Below, one piece after another: positions 1 to 8,348 of a DNA stretch of 64,000 bases. The position numbers and the translations under genes are program-made. Below the pieces are notes generated by a model. That model was not told where the DNA came from and did not search any database. It was given only the letters and a program-made list of their open reading frames with translations. The stretch comes from CAJXYS01 sp913063035. Its GTDB lineage: Bacteria; Pseudomonadota; Alphaproteobacteria; Rhodobacterales; Rhodobacteraceae. The stretch spans positions 47,374 through 111,373 of the forward strand of contig NZ_JBOCEG010000010.1 of the NCBI RefSeq assembly GCF_050586465.1, in the 5' to 3' direction. Positions within the stretch are counted from its first letter, which is position 1; the number at the start of each line of letters is the position of its first letter.

Positions 1-6
1 GAACTG

Positions 7-819
7 ATGGCGGTCGGCATTTTCGACTCGGGCCTTGGCGGGCTCACGATCCACGAGGCTGTCGCGCGCCGGCTGCCCGAGCTTCCGCTTGTCTATTACG
101 GTGACAACGCCCACGCGCCCTACGGCGTGCGCGACACCGACGACATCTTCAGGCTGACATGCGCGGGCGTGGAGCGGCTCTGGGACGATGGCTGCGACCT
201 GGTGATCCTGGCCTGCAACACGGCGAGCGCCGCGGCGCTGCGCCGCATGCAGGAAACCTGGGTGCCGGGTGACAAGCGCGTGCTCGGCGTGTTCGTGCCG
301 CTGATCGAGGCCCTGACCGAACGGCAATGGGGCGACAACTCGCCCCCGCGCGAGGTGGGGGTCAAGCATGTGGCGCTCTTCGCGACGCCGACCACCGTCT
401 CCAGCCGGGCCTTCCAGCGCGAGCTGGCCTTCCGCGCGATCGGCGTCGATGTCGAGGCCCAGCCCTGTGGCGGGCTGGTCGATGCCATCGAGGACGGCGA
501 CATGATCCTGGCGGAGGCGCTGGTGCGTTCCCATGTGGAGGCGCTGCAGCGCCGGATGCCGAGGCCCGAGGCCGCCGTGCTGGGCTGCACCCACTACCCG
601 TTGATGGCCGACGTGTTCCAGGATGCGCTCGGGGCCGATGTGGACGTCTACAGCCAGGCCAACCTGGTGGCCGACAGCCTGTCGGACTATATCGATCGCC
701 ATCCCGACATGCTGGGCACGGGCGCCGGCGGGACGTTCCTGACGACCGGCGACGCCGAGCGTGTCTCGCGCAAGGCCACGCAGTTCCTGCGACGCAAGAT
801 CACGTTTCAGGCCGCCTGA
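7..819 (+). CDS. murI: Glutamate racemase
   Basis: Converts L-glutamate to D-glutamate in the cytoplasm for peptidoglycan synthesis. The 270-residue protein has the family's N-terminal DSGLGGL loop at residues 7-13 and the two catalytic cysteines in CNTAS (Cys70) and GCTHYPL (Cys194), in the order and spacing of the Asp/Glu racemase fold. Length is normal. The start ATG is only 6 bases into the window, so promoter and upstream neighbour are not visible. It is followed after 58 bases by argC on the same strand; the two pathways are unrelated apart from glutamate, so this is probably simple adjacency. Confidence 0.95.
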   Translation: MAVGIFDSGLGGLTIHEAVARRLPELPLVYYGDNAHAPYGVRDTDDIFRLTCAGVERLWDDGCDLVILACNTASAAALRRMQETWVPGDKRVLGVFVPLIEALTERQWGDNSPPREVGVKHVALFATPTTVSSRAFQRELAFRAIGVDVEAQPCGGLVDAIEDGDMILAEALVRSHVEALQRRMPRPEAAVLGCTHYPLMADVFQDALGADVDVYSQANLVADSLSDYIDRHPDMLGTGAGGTFLTTGDAERVSRKATQFLRRKITFQAA

Positions 820-877
820 ATTGCGGTCGCGCCGCGGACCCCCTACATCATAGACAGAACCTGGAAGGACTTCGTCC

Positions 878-1906
878 ATGACGACGCAGAACATCGCCAT
901 TCTCGGGGCGTCGGGCTACACGGGCGCCGAGCTCGTTCGCCTGATCGCGACCCATCCGTCGATGCGGATCGCGGCGCTGGCCGCCGACCGCAAGGCGGGC
1001 ATGGCGATTGGGGCGGTGTTCCCGCATCTGCGTCACCTCGAGCTGCCGGATCTCGTGCGGATCGAGGAGATCGATTTCAGTGGCATCGACCTGGTGTTCT
1101 GCGCGCTGCCGCATGCCACGAGCCAGGCGGTGATCCGCGAATTGCCGCGCGACCTGAAGGTGATCGACCTCTCCGCCGATTTCCGCCTGCGCGACCCGGC
1201 GGAATACGAAAAATGGTACGGCCAGCCGCATGCCGCGCTCGAGCTGCAGGCCGAGGCCGTCTATGGCCTGACCGAGTTCTACCGCGACGAGATCCGCGGC
1301 GCACGGCTGATCGCGGGAACGGGCTGCAACGCGGCGACCGGGCACTACGCCGTCCTGCCATTGCTCGAGGCAGGCGTGATCGAGCCCGACGATATCATCA
1401 TCGACCTCAAGACGGGGGTGTCGGGGGCGGGGCGCTCGGCCAAGGAAGGCCTGCTCCATTCCGAGATATCCGAGGGGATGCATCCCTACAACGTCGCCAA
1501 GCACCGGCACCTGGCCGAGTTCGACCAGGAATTCTCGAAGATGGCGGGCGCTCCTGTCCGGGCGACATTCACTCCGCATTTGCTGCCCCAAAACAGGGGG
1601 ATACTGGCCAGTGTTTATGTAAAGGGCGCGCCCGGCGCGGTGCATGAGGCGCTGACGCGGCGCTATGCCGACGAGCCGTTCCTGCAGGTGCTGCCGATGG
1701 ACGAGACACCGGCGACGCGCCATGTGCGCGGCTCGAACTTCGTGCATATCGGGGTCGTGGGGGACCGCCAGCCCGGGCGCACGATCGTGTTTTCGACACT
1801 CGACAACCTGACCAAGGGCTCTTCGGGCCAGGCGATCCAGAACGCCAACCTGGCCCTCGGTCTCGATGAAACGGCGGGGCTGATGCTTGCGCCGCTCTTC
1901 CCGTGA
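878..1906 (+). CDS. argC: N-acetyl-gamma-glutamyl-phosphate reductase
   Basis: Third step of arginine synthesis: NADPH-dependent reduction of N-acetylglutamyl phosphate to the semialdehyde. The 342-residue product has the Rossmann motif GASGYTG at residues 10-16 and the active-site cysteine Cys150 in GTGCNAATG. That motif differs from the NPGCYPT of enterobacterial ArgC but is, from memory, usual in Rhodobacterales. The C-terminal KGSSGQAIQNANL segment is also typical. The ATG follows an AAGGA site. ccmE starts 8 bases after its stop, so the two may be co-transcribed. Confidence 0.95.
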   Translation: MTTQNIAILGASGYTGAELVRLIATHPSMRIAALAADRKAGMAIGAVFPHLRHLELPDLVRIEEIDFSGIDLVFCALPHATSQAVIRELPRDLKVIDLSADFRLRDPAEYEKWYGQPHAALELQAEAVYGLTEFYRDEIRGARLIAGTGCNAATGHYAVLPLLEAGVIEPDDIIIDLKTGVSGAGRSAKEGLLHSEISEGMHPYNVAKHRHLAEFDQEFSKMAGAPVRATFTPHLLPQNRGILASVYVKGAPGAVHEALTRRYADEPFLQVLPMDETPATRHVRGSNFVHIGVVGDRQPGRTIVFSTLDNLTKGSSGQAIQNANLALGLDETAGLMLAPLFP

Positions 1907-1914
1907 GGTAAGCC

Positions 1915-2373
1915 ATGAAGGGTCTTAAAAAGAAACGCCGAATCCAGTTGATCGTGATCGCCTTCGTGTCGCTTGCCGTCGCGAGCGGCCTGATCGGCTA
2001 CGCGCTGCGCGACGGTATCGCCTTCTTCCGCTCGCCGTCGGAGGTGGCCGAGACGCCGCCGTCGGCGGAGGAACGCTTCCGCATCGGCGGCCTGGTCGAA
2101 GAGGGCTCGCTGGTCCGCGGCCAGGGCGAGACGATCACCTTCAACGTGACCGACGGCGCCGCCTCGGTAAAGGTCGCCTATACCGGCGTGTTGCCCGATC
2201 TCTTCGCCGAGGGGCAGGGCATGATCGCCACCGGGACGCTGCAGGGCGACACGTTCGAGGCCTCCGAAATCCTCGCCAAGCACGACGAGGATTACATGCC
2301 CAAGGAGGTCGCCGACACGCTGAAGGAGCAGGGGCTGTTCAAACCGGCGGACGGTGCCGCAGGCGGTTCTTAA
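1915..2373 (+). CDS. ccmE: Cytochrome c-type biogenesis heme chaperone CcmE
   Basis: Periplasmic heme chaperone of cytochrome c maturation System I; it binds heme covalently and passes it to CcmF/H. The 152-residue protein has a basic N-terminus, one membrane anchor (about residues 12-31), an OB-fold domain and the heme-binding HxxxY motif, with His123 and Tyr127 in HDEDY. ccmF and ccmH lie downstream, but two phage-type lysis genes sit between ccmE and ccmF, which breaks the usual compact ccmE-F-H order. Confidence 0.94.
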   Translation: MKGLKKKRRIQLIVIAFVSLAVASGLIGYALRDGIAFFRSPSEVAETPPSAEERFRIGGLVEEGSLVRGQGETITFNVTDGAASVKVAYTGVLPDLFAEGQGMIATGTLQGDTFEASEILAKHDEDYMPKEVADTLKEQGLFKPADGAAGGS

Positions 2374-2419
2374 CCTGCGCTGAGGAGGCTTGGCCACGCA
2401 TCGAGAGGGATGGGTGGCC

Positions 2420-3031
2420 ATGCAGGACATCAGGCAGATCGCGGCGGAGATCGTCGCACGCGAAGGCGGGTTCGTGAACGACCCCGACGATCCGGGCGGG
2501 CCGACCAAGCACGGCGTCACGCTGGAAACGCTGCGCCGGCTGGGCGTCGATCTGGACGGAGACGGGGTCGTCACGGTGTCCGACGTCAAGCGGCTCAGCC
2601 GGTCGGAGGCCGCCGAGATCTTCATCACCCACTACTATCGCCGCCCGCGGATCGACGCCCTGCCGGAACGGCTCCGGGCGAGCGTGTTCGACATGCAGGT
2701 GAACGCCGGCGCGCATGCCGTGCGGATCCTGCAGCGGCTCCTGGGCGAGATGGGGCTGGAGGTCGCCGTCGACGGGGTCATCGGCCCCGAGACGATCCGG
2801 GCCGCCCATGCCGCGGCCCGCATGGCGCCCCGCCACCTGGCCGATGCCTACGGTATCGCGCGGCGCAACTACTACTACCGGCTGGCCGACCGCCGGCCGG
2901 CGGCGCGGAAATTCGCCCGGCGCCGCGACGGCGGCAAGGGCGGCTGGATCCGCCGCGCCGAGGCCTTCATCGCCGAACGCTATCACCTGACGGAGGCCGA
3001 GCATCGGGCCCGTGTGGCGGCATGGGGCTGA
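2420..3031 (+). CDS. GH108-type endolysin (N-acetylmuramidase), GTA/phage lysis
   Basis: Peptidoglycan-cleaving muramidase of glycoside hydrolase family 108 with a C-terminal peptidoglycan-binding-like region; 203 residues. The catalytic glutamate is Glu15 in the family motif REGGF, followed by the DPDDPGGPTKHGV segment. Residues 44-55 (DLDGDGVVTVSD) fit an EF-hand calcium loop, which is unusual inside this domain. The start is set at the ATG giving MQDIRQIAAE, because the longer GTG-initiated reading adds only ten residues unlike the family. It overlaps the holin gene by 10 bases. Such isolated endolysin-holin pairs are, in Rhodobacterales, the lysis cassette of the gene transfer agent; that role is inferred. 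Confidence 0.85.
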   Translation: MQDIRQIAAEIVAREGGFVNDPDDPGGPTKHGVTLETLRRLGVDLDGDGVVTVSDVKRLSRSEAAEIFITHYYRRPRIDALPERLRASVFDMQVNAGAHAVRILQRLLGEMGLEVAVDGVIGPETIRAAHAAARMAPRHLADAYGIARRNYYYRLADRRPAARKFARRRDGGKGGWIRRAEAFIAERYHLTEAEHRARVAAWG

Positions 3032-3510
3032 TCGGGCGCATTTTCGGCGGTGCGGGCGCGACGCGGGCGCTGGGGCAGGCGGCGACCGGGGTGGCCGAGG
3101 TCTTCGTGCCCAACGCGACCAAGCGGATGACCCAGCGCCACGCGGCCTACATCGCCGCGCTCGAGGCCCACGCGGCGGAATACAGACACGCCCGGACGGG
3201 TGTCTTCGACCGGGCGGTCGATGCGCTGAACCGGTTGCCGCGGCCGCTGCTGGCGCTCGGGACGCTGGGGCTCTTCGTCTACGCGATGGCCGATCCGGCG
3301 GGCTTTTCGCAGCGGATGCAGGGGCTGGCCCATGTGCCCGAACCGCTCTGGTGGCTTCTGGGGGCCGTCGTCGGGTTCTATTTCGGCGCCAGGGAGATGC
3401 ACTACCTCCGCCGGCCGGCGAAGACGCCACCGCCCGCGCCGGCGCCCGGCGGGCCGCCGGAAGACCGGAATGCCGCGCTCGAGGCCTGGCGCCGCGACCG
3501 GGACGAATGA
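3022..3510 (+). CDS. Holin family protein paired with the endolysin
   Basis: Small membrane protein of 162 residues that would form inner-membrane lesions to release the endolysin. It has a short N-terminal segment (MGLIGRIFGG), an amphipathic middle, two hydrophobic segments near residues 74-92 and 110-128, and a proline-rich charged tail. The ATG lies inside the end of the endolysin gene, so the pair is translationally coupled. Sequence alone does not prove holin activity; the call rests on topology and on the neighbour. It sits between ccmE and ccmF with no other phage gene nearby. Confidence 0.75.
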   Translation: MGLIGRIFGGAGATRALGQAATGVAEVFVPNATKRMTQRHAAYIAALEAHAAEYRHARTGVFDRAVDALNRLPRPLLALGTLGLFVYAMADPAGFSQRMQGLAHVPEPLWWLLGAVVGFYFGAREMHYLRRPAKTPPPAPAPGGPPEDRNAALEAWRRDRDE

Positions 3511-3585
3511 TCGCATCGCGATGTGATTTGCCCCTGACTGTGCTATCTCTATGATCGGTCCCGAACAGGATGGATCTTGGGTAAC

Positions 3586-5571
3586 ATGGTTGCAGAACTC
3601 GGACATTTCGCACTGATCGTCGCGGCGCTGATCGCCGTCGTGCAAGCCGTCGTGCCGATGATCGGCGCGCATAAACGCTGGTACGGCTGGATGGAGCTGG
3701 CCGTGCCCGCCGCCTCGGCCCAGTTTTTCCTGACCCTGATCTCCTTCGGGGCGCTGACCTGGGCCTTCGTCACCTCGGATTTCTCGGTGCAGCTGGTGGT
3801 CACGAACTCGCACTCGGCCAAGCCGATGCTCTACAAGATCACGGGCGTCTGGGGGAATCACGAGGGCTCGATGCTGCTCTGGGTGCTGATCCTGGCGCTG
3901 TTCGGGGCCATGGCGGCGTGGTTCGGGGGCAATCTTCCACCGCAGCTCAAGGCCCGGGCGCTGTCCGTGCAGGCGCTGATCGCGGTGGCCTTCTTCGCCT
4001 TCATCATCTTCACCTCCAACCCGTTCCTGCGCACCGCGATGCCGCCGATGGACGGGCAGGATCTGAACCCGCTGCTGCAGGATCCCGGCCTCGCCTTCCA
4101 CCCGCCCTTCCTCTACCTCGGATATGTCGGGCTCTCGATGTCCTTCAGCTTTGCCGTCGCGGCCCTGATCGAGGGCCGCGTGGACGCCGCCTGGGCCCGC
4201 TGGGTGCGGCCGTGGACGCTGGCGGCCTGGGTGTTCCTGACCATCGGCATCGCGCTCGGGTCGTGGTGGGCCTATTACGAGCTTGGCTGGGGCGGCTTCT
4301 GGTTCTGGGACCCGGTGGAAAACGCCAGCTTCATGCCCTGGCTGATCGCCGCGGCGCTCTTGCATTCGGCCATCGTGGTCGAGAAGCGCGAAAGCTTGAA
4401 GAGCTGGACGATCCTGCTGGCGATCCTCGCCTTCGGCTTCTCGCTGATCGGCGCCTTCATCGTGCGGTCGGGGATCATCACATCGGTCCATGCCTTCGCC
4501 AACGATCCCACGCGGGGGGTCTACCTTCTGGGGATCACGGCCTTTTTCATGGGCGGTGCGCTGACGCTCTTCGCGGCGCGCGCCGGCGCGATGGAAGCCA
4601 AGGGCGTCTTCAGCACCGTCAGCCGCGAATCGGCCCTGGTGCTCAACAACATCCTGCTTTCCGTTTCGGCGCTCGTGGTCTTCTTCGGCACGATCTGGCC
4701 GCTGGTGGCCGAGATGGCCTTCGATCGCAAGCTGTCGGTCGGCGCGCCCTTCTTCAACATGGCCTTCACGCCCTTCATGGTGGCGCTGGCGATGGTTCTG
4801 CCGATCGGGGCGATGATGCCGTGGAAACGCGGCCGCTTCGACCGGGTGATGCGCCCGCTCTGGGGCATCATGGCGCTGTCGGTGGCGTTGGGCGCCCTGG
4901 TCTGGACGCTTCAGACCGGCAAGAGCGCGCTGGCCCCGGTGGGTGTCGCGCTGGCCGCCTGGCTCGTGCTGGGCGCGGGGGCCGATCTGTGGCAGCGGGC
5001 GCGCGCGGGCCATGTCCCGGCGCGGGAAAGCCTGCGCCGGCTGGTCCGGCTGCCCCGGGCCGACTGGGGCAAGTCGATCGCCCATGCCGGCCTCGGCATC
5101 ACGATGTTCGGCGTCGCCACCCTGATGGCCTGGGAAGTCGAGGATATCCGCGTTGCCCGCGAAGGCGATACCTTCGAGGTGGGGAACTACGCGATCACCT
5201 TCGATCGGGTCGAGGAGGTTCAGGGGCCGAATTACCTGTCCACGATGGGCTTCTTCACGGCCCGGCGCGACGGCGAGGCGGTGGCGACCCTGACGCCTGA
5301 AAAGCGCATCTACCCGGTCGCGGGCATGCCCACGACCGAGGCCGCGATCCACCAGAGCCTGGCGCGCGATCTCTACGTGGTCATCGGAGATCCGCAGGAC
5401 GGCGGCGGGTATGCCGTGCGGACCTATATCAAGCCCTTCGCGAACTGGATCTGGCTGGGCTCGATCATCATGGCGGTCGGCGGGTTCTTCAGCCTGAGCG
5501 ACCGGCGCTACCGCGTGGCGGCCGGCGCGCGGAAGGCCACGTCCGCCAACGGCGCGGTTCCGGCGGAGTGA
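3586..5571 (+). CDS. ccmF: Cytochrome c heme lyase subunit CcmF
   Basis: Large inner-membrane component of the System I heme ligation complex that attaches heme to apocytochrome c. About 661 residues with many transmembrane helices and the tryptophan-rich WWD heme-handling motif WGGFWFWDPVENASFMPW near residues 240-257. The ATG giving MVAELGHFAL is preferred over the TTG nine bases upstream because CcmF proteins begin with this ELGHFAL block. ccmH begins 5 bases after the stop. A promoter between the holin gene and ccmF is possible in the 75-base gap, but none stands out. Confidence 0.95.
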   Translation: MVAELGHFALIVAALIAVVQAVVPMIGAHKRWYGWMELAVPAASAQFFLTLISFGALTWAFVTSDFSVQLVVTNSHSAKPMLYKITGVWGNHEGSMLLWVLILALFGAMAAWFGGNLPPQLKARALSVQALIAVAFFAFIIFTSNPFLRTAMPPMDGQDLNPLLQDPGLAFHPPFLYLGYVGLSMSFSFAVAALIEGRVDAAWARWVRPWTLAAWVFLTIGIALGSWWAYYELGWGGFWFWDPVENASFMPWLIAAALLHSAIVVEKRESLKSWTILLAILAFGFSLIGAFIVRSGIITSVHAFANDPTRGVYLLGITAFFMGGALTLFAARAGAMEAKGVFSTVSRESALVLNNILLSVSALVVFFGTIWPLVAEMAFDRKLSVGAPFFNMAFTPFMVALAMVLPIGAMMPWKRGRFDRVMRPLWGIMALSVALGALVWTLQTGKSALAPVGVALAAWLVLGAGADLWQRARAGHVPARESLRRLVRLPRADWGKSIAHAGLGITMFGVATLMAWEVEDIRVAREGDTFEVGNYAITFDRVEEVQGPNYLSTMGFFTARRDGEAVATLTPEKRIYPVAGMPTTEAAIHQSLARDLYVVIGDPQDGGGYAVRTYIKPFANWIWLGSIIMAVGGFFSLSDRRYRVAAGARKATSANGAVPAE

Positions 5572-5576
5572 GGCGC

Positions 5577-6029
5577 ATGAAACGACTGGTCCTCATCCTC
5601 GTTCTGCTGGCCAGCCCCGTGCTGGCGGTGCAGCCCGACGAAGTGCTCGACGATCCCGCGCTCGAGGAACGGGCGCGCGACATTTCGGCCGAGCTGCGCT
5701 GCCTCGTCTGCCGCAACGAGTCCATCGACGAATCGAACGCCGAACTGGCCCGCGATCTGCGGCTGCTGGTCCGCGAGCGGCTGGTGGCCGGCGACAGCAA
5801 CGCCGAGGTGATCGACTACGTGGTCGACCGCTATGGCGAGTACGTCCTGCTGAACCCGCGGGCCACCGGGGCCAACATCCTGCTCTACGCGGCTGGCCCG
5901 GCGATGCTGCTGGTCGCGCTCGGAATCGGCGGGGTCTATCTGCGGCGGCGCCGGCAGGCCACCGAGAGCCCGGCCGAGGCGCTCTCGGAGGACGAACGGA
6001 CGCGGCTCGAGGAAATCATGAAATCCTGA
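5577..6029 (+). CDS. ccmH: Cytochrome c-type biogenesis thiol-reductase CcmH
   Basis: Membrane-anchored thiol-disulfide oxidoreductase that keeps apocytochrome CxxCH cysteines reduced for heme attachment. The 150-residue protein has a signal peptide ending near Ala17, the conserved RCLVC motif with Cys42 and Cys45 followed by RNESIDESNAELARDLR, and one membrane helix near residues 104-122 before a cytoplasmic charged tail. The ATG is chosen over the overlapping GTG three codons upstream because it begins a clean signal peptide. Last gene of the ccm run here. Confidence 0.93.
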   Translation: MKRLVLILVLLASPVLAVQPDEVLDDPALEERARDISAELRCLVCRNESIDESNAELARDLRLLVRERLVAGDSNAEVIDYVVDRYGEYVLLNPRATGANILLYAAGPAMLLVALGIGGVYLRRRRQATESPAEALSEDERTRLEEIMKS

Positions 6030-6096
6030 CCCCGCGTCCGGCTTTCCCGCGCCGCGCGGGGCGCTATGCTGGACCCCGGCAAGAGCGGAGACGGCC

Positions 6097-6873
6097 ATGC
6101 AGTACCAGACGATCGGGCTGGGGATTCGCGACGGGATTTCCACGATCACCTTTCGCCGCCCCGAGGTGATGAACGCGCTCAACGCGCAGATGCGCGCGGA
6201 GCTTCTGCACGCGGTGAAAGCGGCGGGGCAGGGCGCGCGGGTGCTGGTAATGACCGGCAAGGGCCGTGCCTTTTGCTCGGGCCAGGACCTGGGCGACCGC
6301 ACCGCCGTCTCCGACATCGATCTCGAACGCACCCTGCGCGAGGAGTACGAGCCGCTTCTGCGCGCGATCTACGACTGCCCGATCCCGACCATCGCCGCCG
6401 TCAACGGCGCGGCGGCGGGGGCCGGTGCCAACCTCGCGCTGGCGGCGGACGTGGTGATCGCGGCCGAATCGGCCAGCTTCATCCAGGCCTTCACCCGGAT
6501 CGGGCTGATCCCGGATGCCGGCGGCACCTACTGGCTGCCGCGCCAGATGGGATTTGCCCGCGCGATGGGCGCGGCGCTTTTCGCCGAGCCGATCGGCGCG
6601 CGGCAGGCGGCCGACTGGGGCATGATCTGGGAGGCGGTCCCGGACGAGGGCTTCGCCGATCACTGGTACGCCCGCGCCGTGCATCTCGCCCAAGGGCCGA
6701 CGGCGGCCTATGCCCGCGTGAAGGAGGCGCTGCGCGGCAGTTTCGCCAACACGCTGGAGGATCAGCTGAACCTCGAGGCGAAGCTGCAGGGTGAATGCGG
6801 CGAGACGCGCGACTTCAAGGAAGGCGTGGTCGCGTTCCTGGAAAAGCGCGCGGCGGATTTCGAGGGGCGCTGA
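6097..6873 (+). CDS. Enoyl-CoA hydratase/isomerase, PaaG-like
   Basis: Crotonase-superfamily protein of 258 residues. It resembles PaaG (2-(1,2-epoxy-1,2-dihydrophenyl)acetyl-CoA isomerase) in several places: RPEVMNALN near the N-terminus, FCSGQDLGDR, GAAAGAGANLALAADVVIAA (oxyanion hole), and the signature FIQAFTRIGLIPDAGGTYWLPR. The C-terminal FKEGVVAFLEKRAADF also matches. No other phenylacetate genes are present in the window, so the true substrate could be another enoyl-CoA. It converges with gpt, with 6 bases between the stop codons. Confidence 0.8.
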   Translation: MQYQTIGLGIRDGISTITFRRPEVMNALNAQMRAELLHAVKAAGQGARVLVMTGKGRAFCSGQDLGDRTAVSDIDLERTLREEYEPLLRAIYDCPIPTIAAVNGAAAGAGANLALAADVVIAAESASFIQAFTRIGLIPDAGGTYWLPRQMGFARAMGAALFAEPIGARQAADWGMIWEAVPDEGFADHWYARAVHLAQGPTAAYARVKEALRGSFANTLEDQLNLEAKLQGECGETRDFKEGVVAFLEKRAADFEGR

Positions 6874-6879
6874 CGCGGC

Positions 6880-7383
6880 TCAGTCCGTGCCGCGATAGGG
6901 TTCGACGTATTGCAGCGCCATGTCCCAGGGGAAAAAGATCCAGGTGTCCTGGCTGACCTCCGTGATGAAGGTATCGACCTGGGCGCGGCCCTGCGGCTTG
7001 GCGTAGACGGTCGCCACATGGGCCTTGGGCAAAAGCGCGCGGACCACTTCCAGCGTTCGGCCCGTGTCCACGAGATCGTCGACGATCAGCACGCCCTCGC
7101 CATCGCCGACGAGGCGCATGTCCGGTGACTTGATCACCACGGGTTCGCTCTGGGTCTGGTGGTTGTAGGACTTGACCGAGATCGTGTCGACGGTGCGGAT
7201 GTCGAGCTCGCGCGCGACGATCATCGCCGGCGCCATGCCGCCGCGGGTGATCGCCACCACCGCGCGCCAGCCGCCGTTTTCCGGCCCGTGCCCGTCAAGC
7301 CGCCAGGCCAGCGCCCGTGCATCCCGGTGAAGCTGGTCCCACGAGACGTGGAAGCCCTTTTCATGAGGCAGACGTTCGGCCAT
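6880..7383 (-). CDS. gpt: Xanthine (guanine) phosphoribosyltransferase
   Basis: Purine salvage enzyme that transfers a phosphoribosyl group from PRPP to xanthine or guanine. 167 residues, with the PRPP-binding loop VLIVDDLVDTGRT near residues 98-110 and the GGMAPAMIVARELDI segment of the Gpt family. Its start codon lies one base after the fabI stop, so it is probably translated from the fabI transcript. The gene ends convergently with the PaaG-like gene. Confidence 0.92.
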   Translation of the reverse strand: MAERLPHEKGFHVSWDQLHRDARALAWRLDGHGPENGGWRAVVAITRGGMAPAMIVARELDIRTVDTISVKSYNHQTQSEPVVIKSPDMRLVGDGEGVLIVDDLVDTGRTLEVVRALLPKAHVATVYAKPQGRAQVDTFITEVSQDTWIFFPWDMALQYVEPYRGTD

Positions 7384-7384
7384 G

Positions 7385-8218
7385 TCAGGACCCGTTGTTT
7401 TCGGGGGTCTTCAGGACGCGCTCGATATCCGGCGCATCGACGTTCTTCATTCCGACCACGTGGTAGCCCGAGTCGACGTGGTGCACCTCGCCGGTCACGC
7501 CGGCGCCGAGATCCGACAGCAGGTACATCGCTGCGTTGCCGACCTGTTCGGTGGTGACGTTGCGCCGGAGCGGCGAGTTCAGCTCGTTCCATTTCATGAT
7601 GTAGCGGAAATCGCCGATGCCGCTGGCCGCCAGCGTCTTGATCGTCCCGGCCGAGATCGCGTTGACGCGAATGTTCTGCGGGCCGAGATCGGCGGCGAGG
7701 TAGCGCACGGATGCCTCGAGCGCGGCCTTGGCGACGCCCATCACGTTGTAATGCGGCATGACCTTTTCGGCGCCGTAATAGGTGAGGGTCAGCATCGATC
7801 CGCCCTCGGTCATCAGCTTCTCGGCGCGGCGCGCGACGGCGGTGAAGGAGTAGACCGAAATGTCCATCGACATGCGGAAGTTTTCCTGGCTCGTGTCGAC
7901 GTAACGGCCCCGCAGTTCGCCCTTGTCGGAAAAGCCGATGGCATGCACCAGGAAATCGAGCCGGCCCCAGACTTCCTCGAGCCGCGCGAAGAGCGCGTCG
8001 ACCGACTCGCCGTTGTTGACGTCGCATTCGATGATGTGCTCGACGCCGAGGGAGTCAGCCAGCGGGCCGACCCGCTTCTTGAGCTGTTCGCCCTGGTAGG
8101 AAAAGGCGAGTTCCGCGCCCTGTTCGGCACAGGCGCGCGCTATGCCCCAGGCGATGGATTTGTCGTTGGCGACCCCCATGACGAGGCCGCGTTTTCCTTG
8201 CATCAACCCGGTTGACAT
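7385..8218 (-). CDS. fabI: Enoyl-[acyl-carrier-protein] reductase (NADH)
   Basis: Last reductive step of the fatty-acid elongation cycle. The 277-residue SDR protein has the FabI catalytic set Tyr147, Tyr157 and Lys164 in the YYGAEKVMPHYNVMGVAK segment, and the ANDKSIAWGIA cofactor region near residues 17-27. The C-terminus contains GEVHHVDSGYHVVGM, as in proteobacterial FabI. It leads a two-gene unit with gpt and is divergent from pdxH. Confidence 0.95.
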   Translation of the reverse strand: MSTGLMQGKRGLVMGVANDKSIAWGIARACAEQGAELAFSYQGEQLKKRVGPLADSLGVEHIIECDVNNGESVDALFARLEEVWGRLDFLVHAIGFSDKGELRGRYVDTSQENFRMSMDISVYSFTAVARRAEKLMTEGGSMLTLTYYGAEKVMPHYNVMGVAKAALEASVRYLAADLGPQNIRVNAISAGTIKTLAASGIGDFRYIMKWNELNSPLRRNVTTEQVGNAAMYLLSDLGAGVTGEVHHVDSGYHVVGMKNVDAPDIERVLKTPENNGS

Positions 8219-8251
8219 TCTCTGCCCCTGAACGACCTATTGCGTGGGTTT

Positions 8252-8280
8252 CGTTTAGGCCAAAGCGATAAGGGCCGCAA
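8252..8280 (-). promoter_or_regulatory. Probable sigma-70 promoter of fabI-gpt
   Basis: Read on the minus strand, TTGCGG (-35, 8280-8275) and TAAACG (-10, 8257-8252) are separated by 17 bases, about 34 bases ahead of the fabI start codon. It sits in the 130-base fabI/pdxH divergent region. Based on similarity to the consensus only. Confidence 0.5.
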
Positions 8281-8348
8281 GGCTGGCCCATCTTTCTGGC
8301 CGCAGTTGCGACCCGATTGCCGCGCAACGGGTCCGGGAAAGGAACAGG

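Noticed and set aside
6097..6873. A phenylacetate degradation cluster around the PaaG-like gene
   Set aside because: No other paa gene lies on either side; the gene stands alone between ccmH and gpt.
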